Notes under the pieces: generated by a model
What the model was told of the DNA's origin: nothing
The model's input: only the letters and a program-made list of their open reading frames with translations
Databases searched by the model: none
Source: Chlorokybus atmophyticus
Taxonomy: Eukaryota; Streptophyta; Chlorokybophyceae; Chlorokybales; Chlorokybaceae
Assembly (NCBI GenBank): GCA_009103225.1
Contig: RHPI01000638.1
Coordinates: forward strand, 867,082-931,081
Direction of reading: 5' to 3'
DNA: 64,000 nucleotides
Part shown: piece after piece, positions 10,701-21,627 of the stretch
How the letters are laid out: each line of letters starts with the position of its first letter
Position numbering within the stretch: position 1 is the first letter of the stretch
Translations under genes and position numbers: made by a program

Positions 10701-11324
10701 ATGTCAGCATAGTTGATGGTTGGTCAATAATGCCGCAATTGCGTACACGATTGAGGATTGCGTGGATGGAAACAACACTGACGGACACTGTCTTGAAGTG
10801 CATGGAGACAGTGGATGGCGTGCATGATTTGGCCACGTGCACTCACTTGAGCATGCCGACCAGCATTACAAGTAGAAGGCAAGTGGCGTTCCACCAAACT
10901 CCAGCCACGCTGGTGGCCTGCTCGCTCACAGGGTCATGTTTGTCATCATTGAATGTTGCTCTACCATCAACTCAAGCATGGCACATGCAAAGATAACATA
11001 ACAGCGGACATACCTTAACTCAAAGTCAGATGTGTTGATGAAGAAAATGTTCTTGCCACCACTGCGGCCTGCTTTTGGTACGCATTAATATTATCACGAG
11101 AGGTGGCCGCAAGATTGTGAACAGCGGCAACACCACGACCACCAACACGTACAGAGGCTCCCAACAAAGACTTTGCCCAGATTAGGACAACAACAACGGC
11201 AGCAACAACAACGACAACACGTACTTGCCTGTCCCAGCCAGAAGCTGCACAGAGCCTTTGATGGGGCGTTCAAACGCAACGCCCCACCTCTTCCTCGAGA
11301 TGGTAGGCCTTCATGCTATTAGAC

Positions 11325-11522
11325 CTGCATTAGTAACAACACTGCTCAACTTGGAACGACTCTTAGAGGCTACAATGGGTGCGGCCAACCAATGTGTATG
11401 CCCAAGATCCGCAACTGGGATGTGACAATGCGACACTTAGTGGCTGCAGTAGGTGCGGCCAAACAGTACAGATCAGTTCACATGCCCAAGTTACGCAGCT
11501 GTGATGTGACCATGCGACACGT
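11325..11522 (+). repeat. dispersed repeat R1, two tandem copies
   Basis: Copy 2 (about 11325-11436) has AGTAACAACACTGCTCAAC, then GGGTGCGGCC, then TATGCCCAAGATCCGCAAC and GATGTGACAATGCGACAC. Copy 3 (about 11440-11522) repeats GGCTGCAGTAGGTGCGGCC, ACATGCCCAAGTTACGCAGC and GTGATGTGACCATGCGACAC. Both match the inverted copy at 4236-4333. Function unknown; probably mobile-element remnants. Confidence 0.6.
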
Positions 11523-12629
11523 GGTCACATCACAGCTGGTGCGGTAAAGCCTAACTTAAACAACCCTGACGCCCCAGCTTGCGCAAGCAGCGCATGTAGG
11601 AGCTGCCCAAAGGTGCGCAGCTTGCAGGTGCTTGCTAATTGCGCAAGCTGGCTCGCAGATGTGATGTGTCATGGACAGTGAAGCTTGCCCAGCTGGAGGA
11701 TATATGGAGAGGGAGGTTGTCATCCGGTAAATCTTGGCTGCTGCAAAGCCACAGTTAGGGTCAGCTCGGCAGACTGTCTATTCGGTTAGCAATTGGACGA
11801 ACAGAGGATAGTGTGCCAGTTGCATTTACCGCATTATGATGGTATATGCAACTGGCACAATATCCTTGTCCCAGCCAGCCCTGGGCGGAGGCAGGTCAGT
11901 GCCTCCTGGTGAACTCTCTGCTCTTAGTGCGGTCTATGTGCATGGGGCACTTCCTGTGTCTCCTGTGCCTTCTGCCCAAGTGCTGCTTCGCTTGCGCGGG
12001 GGACACAGGAACAAAAGTTTTCCTCAGCGGTCGCTGCTGTTAGAGTGTTTAGCAACAGGGCCTGTTGCGCAGTAGCTCGCTGTATGCACTATGGCAACGA
12101 AGAGTCGTGTGTCACGTCAACCCCCTTCGCAAAAATGCACAGTCAGTTCTTGTGGTCCCCATATGCTGTGACCGCATGACGCAACGGGGCCAAGCGCAAA
12201 CTTGTCGTCAGTTTGAAGCTTAAGGCTTGCTTCATGCAGTGCATTTGACGTGACCTGTTTGTCTCGTGCCGCAGTCACTTCAACACAAAACTGCGTCTTG
12301 GTAACATGTAGGTAGGCTGTACGATGGGGTTGACTCAGCGGGGATGCGAGATAAATCTCAAAGGCCGTCAAGCAAACATGTCACATACTACAACAACTGC
12401 AACTGTTGTTACCCGCAGCGTTCCAATATCTCAGCTAGGCTGGCCACTACGTGACATCGCCTCTAGCATATTAAACGACTATCAGTCCGGCAAGCTGCTG
12501 GGTTGTTACCAAATTCAACGTTCGCGAGCCAGAGGCGCATATGCTTGGCTAGGGTGGCGGCAGCCAAGGCCACGTGTCCTCGTTAACGGCATCATGCCTT
12601 CCCTCAAGAAGCACAGGCGACGGCCCGAG
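11523..12629. other. intergenic, nothing recognised
   Basis: No exon with both coding character and splice signals was found. A short inverted repeat around GTGATGTGACC / GGTCACATCAC (about 11500-11534) is visible at its left edge. Confidence 0.4.
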
Positions 12630-12704
12630 ATGGACAACCCTGGCAAAGAGGGCGAGGCGCAAGACCAGGGTGAAGACTACTCAAACCTCACCGTTGTCGT
12701 ACAA
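12630..12704 (+). pseudogene. BTB/POZ first-exon relic (copy C)
   Basis: Begins ATG at 12630 (MDNPGKEGEAQDQ) and continues EDYSNLTVVVQ, matching exon 1 of the other BTB copies. Where those have a GT donor (CAAG|GT) this copy reads CAAATTACT, so the donor is lost. No central or C-terminal BTB exon was found in the next 1.2 kb. Confidence 0.7.
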
Positions 12705-13170
12705 ATTACTACTATGATCATCTGCCGAGTGATGGAGTCTAGTGTTGCACATGAGAAGCTGCTTGCTGGTCGCATGCGCATTGTAAGACGATGTCATTGC
12801 ACGCATCAGCTAGCAGGCACGTTGTCAATGAATGCTTGCTAGCTTCGAGGTGGCCGTATTGCATGCATGTGCATTTAGTGCATGGCATTATGATGCTTGC
12901 AGGCAATGCTTGACGGCAACACCACTTTGCCTGGCGAGGAAGAGCTTCCACGTGAAGAACTCATGGAAGAACTCACGGAAGAACTCACACGTGCAGCTTT
13001 GTTCACGTGGTTATCAGCTAACCAATGCCCACGACGAGCATCTGACATCTTGTGCGCGCCATGGCCATCGCATTGTGACACATGATGCTGTGCGCGACGC
13101 TTTTGCTGGCATCATGCGGGAGGCGAGCTGCACCGTCCATTGCGAGCAGACAGGGGCATTGCCTGTTTGA

Positions 13171-13428
13171 GAGGGTGAGTGTCAGGGACGTTATAAGGAC
13201 ATCGTTGCCTCGGAGCGGGGTCGGGACTTGCGCATGCTGCTCGACATCACCATCACCGGCAGCCACTCCATAGCGGGATTAGCTGTGTGCGGAGCACGAG
13301 AAGTGCTCCAAGTACTTAAACCATTTCCCGACGCTGATCATGTTGGCTATCGAGTCACAGGGTTGGATGGGTCGCCCATTGATGGACTTGTTGGCTACTT
13401 GTGCGCGCCGAGCAATGGATGCTCGTGA
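13171..13428 (+). CDS. possible coding exon, unrecognised
   Basis: An 85-codon open stretch (YKDIVASERGRDLRMLLDI, then KPFPDADHVGYRVTGLDG) ends at a TGA at 13426-13428. It has no stop in this frame after 13170. Composition looks protein-like but no domain is recognised and no start or donor could be assigned. Confidence 0.2.
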   Translation, partial: EGECQGRYKDIVASERGRDLRMLLDITITGSHSIAGLAVCGAREVLQVLKPFPDADHVGYRVTGLDGSPIDGLVGYLCAPSNGCS

Positions 13429-13999
13429 GTCGGAAACGCGGTATCTATCACGCTTTGTGACTGCCTTCAGCCAGCGCATATCTGTTACATTCTAGCGCGC
13501 GCAGGCTGCAGCCATTATGGCTCTAGCTGCAGCTTCAGTGCACGCGGCCCCCACCTTGCGTGTGCACGGTGAACAGCATGTAGCACTTAAGGACATTGCT
13601 TTTGTACAGCCTACTGTAGCAGTGTGTTTGAGTAGGGTAGCATCGGACATTGCACACCACAACTGCCAGTTGGCACCCGTGTAATGTATTTAATCATTAA
13701 AGGGATGCTTGCAGCATTAAAACAGGGAGCTGACTTTGCAGGACAACGACTCGTCCTTGATAGAGAGGCTATTAAACCACTCAAGTCCTATCAAGCATAA
13801 GCACACAAAGTTCCGCAGCATGGTGAGGCATGCGCATTGATACACAGACGGATGAGTCATCTTCATAAATTATACAGTAACACTTGCTTCCGGTCGTGTT
13901 TGCTGTTGAATGTCGATGAGTGTGCCACAATGGAATGCGGCCTGGGTTCATTTTCCACAGCTTGCTTTGGCATGCTTGTTGACGGATTGCGTCATGCAT

Positions 14000-14275
14000 G
14001 ATGATGCCGTTGCCATGCTAGAACTGGCCAGGAGTACAATGTGCAAGTGTTGCGCAATTGCTGCAACATGTACCTTATAGAGGTTGTACCAAAGCAACCG
14101 GCAAAGATGGCCGCATTGGCGGACAAGTACATTTTGCAGCAGCTGCGAAAAGCGTGTGTGTGGAACGCCTGTCTCGTAAGGGACTTAGTCTTGGCTTCCT
14201 TCTTAGAGAAGCTGCTTCAGTGTCGCATAGCCACAGTCATTGAAATGTTTGCTGCTTTAACACAAGCAACACATA
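14000..14275 (+). pseudogene. BTB C-terminal exon relic with frameshifts (copy D)
   Basis: Matches the last exon of the BTB family: DDAVAMLELAR, then in a shifted frame VQVLRNCCNMYLIEVVPKQP, then AKMAALADKYILQQLRKA, then (shifted again) VERLSRKGLSLGFLLRE, then LLQCRIATVIEMFAALT. One base is missing near 14034 (AGG-AGTACAAT where relatives have AGGAAGTACAAT) and an extra base lies near 14155 in GCGTGTGTGTGG. No first or central exon lies upstream. Confidence 0.78.
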
Positions 14276-14887
14276 TACTAACCGCTGATACTACCGCCAG
14301 TATTAGTCTAAGCTGTTCGTACTGGCAGCTACTGAAGCCTGTTAGTGGCGGACACGGCATTCAGGCACTCAACTCAACAGTTTACGGGAAGCGCAATGCC
14401 TGTGGACGGGGCTACGTACGAGTGGCAGGCCTGCTGGGCGCCCATCCTGCCGAGCCCTCCATCATAAGTTATGGAGGTGCATACAGCGCTGGCGTTGAAG
14501 TAGGCGGTCGGGCAAGTGCTTGCGGTGAAAACGATGACACGGGCTATGTGTGCTGCTGTATATGACGGGATGTGATAATGCATGATGATGCACGCGTGCG
14601 TGTGGCGGCGCGGTGGCGTGATGATGATGTGGTGTGTGGTACCACTGGTTCTGTGATGTGTACACTTTGGCGTATTGGAATGTGATGGTGCCTACTTTGC
14701 CATTGTACAGCGCCACTCAGATAGACCCAACTGGCACCGTGCAGTGACTGCACATGTTAATGTAGTGACACAGACTGTGGGGCATGTGCAGCTGTTGCAT
14801 GTACATGTAAGCTTCTTCCTCTCACAAGGTGTTCCACTGGGCGGCACTTGACACGTCGACCTTGCCAACTACGCCACCGTATACAAG

Positions 14888-15244
14888 GTGGTACAAGTAC
14901 GCGCAAAAGGCACTCCGTCTTTGCGAGACCCTTGTAGTAACGTCGAAGTGGACCATGTGCACATCTGCTTCCCCTGTCATGTCCCATACGTCGAAGGCCT
15001 CGAGAAACCTCGCCCTCGGGTTCGGACTATGCAGTGCACCGGCTGCGCTTCGGACCGTCACCCTTTGATGAAATGCGACACCTGTTGAGAATATTGGCAT
15101 GAGGCCTGCAGTCTCGGTGTCACACCTGTTGCCACCGATCCCAATGTGGCATCTTCCTCTGCCAACCAGCCATGGCAATGTCACAGGTGCCAAGCTCATC
15201 ACGGGGACGCCGATGACCAGGCAGGGGGTGAGCTTGTGGAGTGA
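14888..15244 (+). pseudogene. PHD-finger protein fragment with in-frame TGA
   Basis: The frame reads VQVRAKGTPSLRDP, DHVHICFPCHVPYVEGLEKP and then a PHD zinc finger: CTGCASDRHPLMKCDTC, a TGA codon at 15086-15088, EYWHEAC, then a loop and WQCHRCQ. The full Cys4-His-Cys3 spacing is kept across the stop and the frame stays open to TGA at 15242-15244. PHD fingers bind histone tails in the nucleus. The region before the finger (VDLANYATVYK, then NVEVDHVHICF) could be a BAH-like segment, but that is a guess. Either the TGA is a nonsense mutation (for example CGA to TGA) or a base-call error, or it is read through. Upstream exons were not defined. Confidence 0.6.
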
Positions 15245-16031
15245 CTGCTGGCTCATTACAAGATTAGGGGACTACACAGTTTGTTTTTTCCCTTCCCCAT
15301 GTCTCCTGCACCTACCACCTTGTTACTACAAGTACCGCAGCTTCCAAGCTCTTTACTTCCCACTTCGCAAGCTGCCCTGCAGCACCCACTCTTCACACTT
15401 GTGCATACCAATGTACGCACTTCCTCTCCGAGACATACCCCGCAATCGAGCCTTGCTTGCACAACATTGAGCTTCATCTTTCAGCGTTGACCCAAATGCA
15501 AATTACGTGCTCTGATGTCAGGGTCCCACCCTACCAATTGACAAACAATACAGAGTATGCAATATGCATGGACATGTTCGACGCTCAGTTAATAGACACC
15601 AATATGAGACTTATATTGAAGAAGCAACACCTAGGACTATTTTACTCAAATGTTTCTGCAACTCCGTGCCCTACTTTAACGAGGGTAGACTGTAATAGGC
15701 TGGCAAGGTGGTTGGGCAAATAAATCAAGTTGTGGGGAGCTATCGTCGATGGGTAACATTACGTAATTAGGCCCTATCCAACGCAGTTTGATGTCGTGCT
15801 TATCGATTGGAAAACGATAAACATGACTCTGACGGACCGTCAGTATCGGCTTTACAGACCGTGGATTGATTGCACATGTCCATCCGACGGTTGCTGTGGC
15901 TTGTTTGCCCATGGAATACTCACTTGGCGTGAGGCGAGTTGGGTGTAGGCTACACCGTGTAGCTACACCTGCTCACTCGTTCGTTACCCTCTACTTGTTG
16001 CGGACCGCAACAAGGGGCGCATTGTCTGGCG
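15245..16031. other. intergenic, nothing recognised
   Basis: A 75-codon open frame ending at 15723 looks weakly protein-like but has no recognisable motif and no splice context. Confidence 0.35.
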
Positions 16032-16932
16032 ATGGTTGGAGACAAACCCAAGGGTGAAAGCATGGGCAGTGGCAGCCTTTCAGACTTCAAGCTCATAGTG
16101 AAAGGTACCATGCAGCTGTATGGCACAACTTAGGCGCCATTCAATCCGATTCAACATGCACGTGCGCTGTGTTTAACGCATGCTACGCTCATTGCATGCT
16201 TTAAGGATCAGGTTGTATTAGCTCTTGTGATGGCTGAATTGGCTGCATTGCCGTTGGGCAGGCAGAGAGTTTCACACCAGCCGGTGGCTCTTGGCGCGGC
16301 ACAGCAGCGTCTTCAACGATGTACTTACAGCAACGCCAGTGTCAGAGCTCACCATGGATGAAGAAGAAACGCCAGAAGTTGTCGATCTGTTTCTGAACCA
16401 CCTGTGCCCCATGGAACCCAAGCACATCACCTTCTTTAATGTGGTAAGACTGGTTACCATTGGCGCCTTACCACTGTTGCTATGCATATGCAAAGACAAT
16501 GCATCAATGTACACACACGCGCACACCCAACCACTCCATGAATGAGCGGGTATGCACTCAATGACATACATACATGTTATCTACCTTGCATCTTTTGTGA
16601 ATACACACATGCGCACATACACACGCGCGCACACACGCTCGCAGGATGAGGCACAAGGGATTTTGGAGGTGGCAAGAAAATACAATGTCCAAGTGTTGCT
16701 CAACCGCTGCGAGGAGTACCTCTTGACACTGGTGGGCGACCAACCGTCCAAGATGCTTGCGCTGGGGGACATCTACACTCTGCAGCGGCTGCGCTCGAAA
16801 GCATTGCAGCACTTGACACGCAGTCAGGCCATCAGGCCCGATTTCAACCAGCGTGAGCTGGGCAAGTGTCGCGTGGAAACACTTGTGGAAATCTTGATGA
16901 CGCTGTCAATGACTAAGCTTCCATACGCGTAG
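16032..16932 (+). CDS. BTB/POZ domain protein, intact copy (copy E)
   Basis: Three exons: 16032-16104, 16262-16443 and 16645-16932. Donors are AAAG|GTACC and GTG|GTAAGA; acceptors are GGGCAG and TCGCAG. Phases 1 and 0 match copy A exactly. The predicted protein is 180 aa. Exon 1 (MVGDKPKGESM, then LSDFKLIVKG) opens the BTB fold. Exon 2 has EFHTSRWLLARHSSVF and an acidic turn MDEEETPEVVDLF. Exon 3 has ILEVARKYNVQVLLNRCEEY and ends TLSMTKLPYA. It lacks the extra C-terminal tail that copies A, F and G have. Role as in copy A: a likely protein-interaction adaptor, possibly for Cullin-3, with no second recognition domain visible. The intron before exon 3 is CA-rich. Confidence 0.87.
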
Positions 16933-18229
16933 CCACCGTCATAGTGCATTGCAAGGGTCCAGCCACCGACAGGCCAGGCCAGAAGCCCTGGCGTCCGCTG
17001 TACCTGAAGGTCAACGAGGTCAACAACTAGCGCCTGTTTAGTCAGTCAATGTTCTAGTATAAAGAGTTAGCACGACTAACTTGAGTTGCCAAGCAGCAGT
17101 TACCATGTAATGTCTACGAGCAATTCACCATTTTCAACCATGAGGCGCATGCACAGCACAGTGCTGAGTGACTAACTGCAGCTGTGATACATGGTCAGCC
17201 TCCCGGTACACATTGCATCCAGCCCGACAAACTGTACGAAGCGCCGCTCCGTGTGCAACACCGTCTGCCCACAGTTTATAGCACTACACTCCCAGAACAA
17301 TCAGTCAATGCATCAAGTTGCTCACCTACAACTGCCCGAGTGTCAGCAACCGGCAGTCCCCAGCCGACAAAGAGAAACGGACCTCCCGCACTGCTCCCAG
17401 CGCCGCCACCGTGCAGCACCACCAGTGCTTACCGCTATAGCCGTGCTAGCAAGTAAGGGTGGCATGCTTGTGGTTGGGATTGCAAACCTTATGAACATTG
17501 TGTGTGTAAGAATGCAAACCGTCCCGCAAGAAATGCTATGCTGGGTGAGTTCAGGTGCATAACAAGCTAGTATGCAGGGTAGGTTCGCGATGTTGAAGGT
17601 ATTGAACCAGTCCAAGGCTGATGACCGCCACTTAGCAGTTGCTCATTGAGCATTGTTCATACAAGAGCAACATCCTGCACACCAAGCATGGACAAGACTT
17701 ACTCGACTACTCACCGGCAGCACCATGCTGGTGTTAGTAGTGTCCAATGCTCAGCTGATCACATGCCGCAGCCCACTGTCGGCATATGGTGTATCAGCGC
17801 CAGGTCAATTGATGATCAGGTCGCTAGCATCACGTCACAGTGCAAAGCAGCGGAGCATCGGGGTTCTGTGTGAAGACTGTAACGCAGCTGAGACCTAACT
17901 TACAACACAGCGGACCGACACTGGTACCCCTGACAGAGCTTGGATAACCACGTCATGCTGCTTGCTTGCTGAACCCATGCAGGTGGTCTTGATGCAGACC
18001 AACACTCCCACTGCGACCTGCAAGCCACCTGCAGCAGACCGGATGTAGCCTGTCACACAGCAGTGCCATCAACTGGTGAACGCTGGAGCAGCTTTGCACT
18101 GATGATCCGCTGCAGCTGTGTCCATTTGCCTCTGAATGGCAAATGAAGGGAGGCAGGCACATACACACGCGCATACAGAGTGCTAGTACAGCTGTACCAT
18201 AGCTTGTGCCAAGGTGAGACTCTTAGCAA
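16933..18229. other. intergenic, nothing recognised
   Basis: No supported exon. Several short open frames on both strands are rich in Thr, Ser and Pro but lack splice-bounded continuity. Confidence 0.35.
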
Positions 18230-19037
18230 CATGAACGTACGGCACCACTTGTTGGAGGACTGTACATAACCTTGTCACAGTTCACATGAGCCCCAACTTC
18301 TACGAGAATTGTCCTGCACTCACCTCGGCAGAGACCTCCAACTCCAACTGCCCCACGTGCATCGTGATCACGCGCGCCACCCAAACTGCTGCATGATGGA
18401 CAAACATTCAAGTAAGTTCAGGTGACCTCAAGTTGCACCATTCTGGGCTGCCATGACTTGAAGCACCGGAACAATATTTGCTGACTTGGCCCGGAAATGC
18501 GGCACATCGCTCTGGTCACCATGCAGTCAGATGCTGGGACTTGATCAGGCGTGCAGGCGTCAGCAGAGGATTACCTGTCAGGGGACTACCCATCAACAAG
18601 CACAAGAGTGCCTATCAAGGGTATGCCCTGTCATCAGGGTGCACACCATGCGTGGTGGGCCTGGAAGATGTCAGTGATGCAAGCGCAGGATGCGTTTTGA
18701 TCGGTTGGACATCCCAAAGCGAGCCAGCGCAACTCGCAGATAATAAATACATACAACTCGCAGAAAGCTCCCGCGGACTTGTCAGTGAAGTTGTCAGTGA
18801 AAAAACGTGTGGCACTTGGTGGCTTGACCTGTACGCAGGACGTATCAGGCCGTTCACCTGTGTGTGAAAAGTTGCCCTGTTGGACATTCCATCATCCAAC
18901 AGCGCCACGGCGTTTGTACCAAACGCGATCTCTTCATCTCTCTCCGATTCGATCTGGCCGAGAAGCTCACGTACAACTCTTGGCTCCGTGCACACCAAGA
19001 CCTCGCTTGCGCCGCATTCCCTCCCGTGACGCACAGG

Positions 19038-20103
19038 ATGGACAACCGTGGTGAAGAGGGCGGAGCGCAAGAGGACCAGGACTACTCCGACTTCACCCTG
19101 GTCGTGCAAGGCACGTGCTCTTATCTTAAGCCTGATACAATGGGTTGGCACGTGACACAAGTATAATGCACCTATATCACAGCGCAACCAGCAGCACCCT
19201 TTAAAATGCTTCTATCAAAACCAGGCATGCATTGACACAACAGCAGCTCCCTTCTGTGAGTACTGCCCCAACCCATGCGGTATCCCATGCGTGTGTGGTT
19301 GATTTATGCATGCATGCATGGCAATGCCGCCATGCATGCAGAAACCAACCACACATGTTTGTCTTCTTCTAATAGTATATGGCAACGCGTTCTGGGCAGG
19401 GCAAAAGTTACGCACCTGCCGATGGGTGTTGGCGCAGCACAGCAGCGTGTTCAGAAGCTTGCTTGCATCCACGCATGTGAGCGAGCTGAGCATGGACTAT
19501 GAAGACCCACAGCTCATGGACGGCTTCCTGCACCACCTGTGCGCCACCAAGGCACATCACACAACCTTTGCCAACAGGGTAACCCACACTTTATGCAAGC
19601 AGCTTGTCACAGGAGAAGCAAACACCTCCCAACGTGGATCATCTCTGACTGGGTCATTGTCCGAGTCTGGAAGTCCGTCTCAGATAACACTTATTGCAGG
19701 ATGAAGCATACACCTTGCTGGAGTTGGCCAGAAAGTATGACATCGCTGTGCTGCGGGATCGCATTGAGACCTACCTCATGACTTGTCAAATACGACACCG
19801 CACGACTCGCAGCAATGGCTGACTTCTATGACTTGGAGCGTCTGCGCTCAGCAGTGATTGCACACCTGTCACGCGCGGAAGTCGCCAGAACCGAGTTGGT
19901 GAGGGAACACCTGACCCAATGTCAGCCAGATACGCTGGTCGAAATACTCCTCCAGTGTTTGGACAACAAGACTGCTGCTTTGTTCAAAACTGCAAGCTTG
20001 CCAGCCAAGGGCAGTCCGCCTAATGTACTCGGAAGTGTATATATCAGCCGCAGGCAAGTATGAGTACATTGATCCTGCCATTGCAGCGCTGTTTCGGTGG
20101 TGA
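19038..20103 (+). pseudogene. BTB/POZ gene with frameshifts and GC donor (copy F)
   Basis: Exon 1 is 19038-19110 (MDNRGEEGGAQEDQDYSDF, then TLVVQG), but its donor reads CAAG|GCACGT rather than GT. Exon 2 is 19400-19578 (KLRTCRWVLAQHSSVF, then HHLCATKAHHTTFANR). Exon 3 starts at 19700 (DEAYTLLELARKYDIAVLRD). Two bases are missing near 19784: where copy G reads LTNVKLNTARL this copy has MT followed, out of frame, by VKYDTARLAAMADFYDLERL. A second shift near 20040 separates TASLPAKGSPPN from the conserved end KYEYIDPAIAALFRW, whose TGA is at 20101-20103. Two shifts make a functional product unlikely. Confidence 0.78.
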
Positions 20104-20967
20104 GATGCCGTACAGCACGAGGGGAGCTGCTGTGCACATGCAACTTCTTCATGGCGCTGGCGCATTGGTAGGTACCACATCAACTCACGTACAAACTTTG
20201 CAGACAAGTGTGCATCACTTCCACGCCACAGCTTGCCTGGGTATCAATGTTGTAGCAGTGCAGTACCGCGCTCAGCAAACCGTGCAGATCTAAGGGTTTA
20301 ACTGATATAATTGCTGGCTCGAGCGTTAAGCTGATGCACATCGTAGGGCAACACGTACCTCTCATCACTGGTTGCTGGTGGTTCTGCACACTTGGAGACA
20401 ACACATTGTCTTCTCTGCGGTTCACCGGAATCGCCTGGCTACGCACAGAGCTGTACCTACAGCAATGCATGTTGTGCGCCAGACTACTGCTGACCAATGA
20501 TGCAGCAGACGATGCGGCTAATGTTCTACAGTTTAGCAGGTGCGCAGCCATCTACACTGATGCAAGCCTGTGTGCAGCTGCGCGGCGTGTTAGCAGCCAA
20601 GTATGTACGCTCAGCAGGCAGAAATGTGCCTGCCAAGCGCGCAAGTGCAGTTGAGAGAATTGCATCGTAACTAATGCAGGCACATAGAGCAGATCAACTA
20701 GCCCATACATGCAACTTCATGATTGCCTTGACCATCGGCGCCAGTCAAAGCTTCAATGGCGTGTGTTGGTTGGTAACTCGCCTCACATGATTGCTTTCTC
20801 ACTTTTTGAATCCCAACTAACTCAGCACCTTGGCGTAGGCAAATGATGAACTGGCTAGGACCAGCAAATGTGAGGTAAGCGCTAGGTACACAACAACATG
20901 CCCACAGGTCAATTCATGGCGCTATACGCTTTTTTTAAGGTTCACTTGCAGGCATTGGTCAAAAAGG

Positions 20968-20994
20968 TGCACCCGCATCAATGATGCGGGTGCA
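20968..20994. repeat. 27-nt hairpin, 13-bp perfect stem
   Basis: TGCACCCGCATCA and TGATGCGGGTGCA are exact reverse complements separated by one base. It lies at the boundary between the two segmental duplication units. Confidence 0.9.
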
Positions 20995-21627
20995 AGGCGG
21001 TTACTTGAACGTGGTGTCATTGCTGCCAATGAGCATGGTGTCCCGACCTGAAACCCACGACCTGACGACCAGACAATGCCCAAGTGACAAACAACTCACC
21101 AGTGGGCATTGCTGCTCTGTCTTCAATGATAGACATCTCGGCTTGTTGCATGTCAAGAATACCCCGCAGCATTGTGCAGGAGCAGCTGAGAATTGCGGTC
21201 CACCACTGAGTTCGCAGAACAACATAAGCCTGATCTCTACCTGGCTGGTCCCGTACAACGCCCCGGTAGAGCCCTCACTCGATGGCGCCTTCAAGCGTAA
21301 TTGCGATCACCTGCGTCGCCCAATCTGCTATGCGATAGCACAAACACAGTGACCTCAAGTGACAACAGTCTGGGATGCCATGAGTTGGGAACTTCAACAG
21401 CACCGGTAGTCTGCTTCCTTACTTACTGAGTTCAACTGCGAAGTGTGGCGCTCTGCTCACCATGAACTGAAATGCTGGAACTTGACAAGGCGGCAAGGCC
21501 GTGTAGGCGTCAGCAGGCGACAACCCATTGCCTGACAGGTGGTCTTGGAAAGCTGTCAAGCGGGAAGAATGCGCTTCAGACAGGTCGGACACCCCACAGC
21601 GAGCCCGCATGCACGCCCCAAACTGCA

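Noticed and set aside
18230-18420. Ankyrin-like segment VEVGAHVNCDK on the minus strand
   Set aside because: Resembles one ankyrin repeat turn, but there is no second repeat, and a competing frame with a good splice donor covers the same bases.
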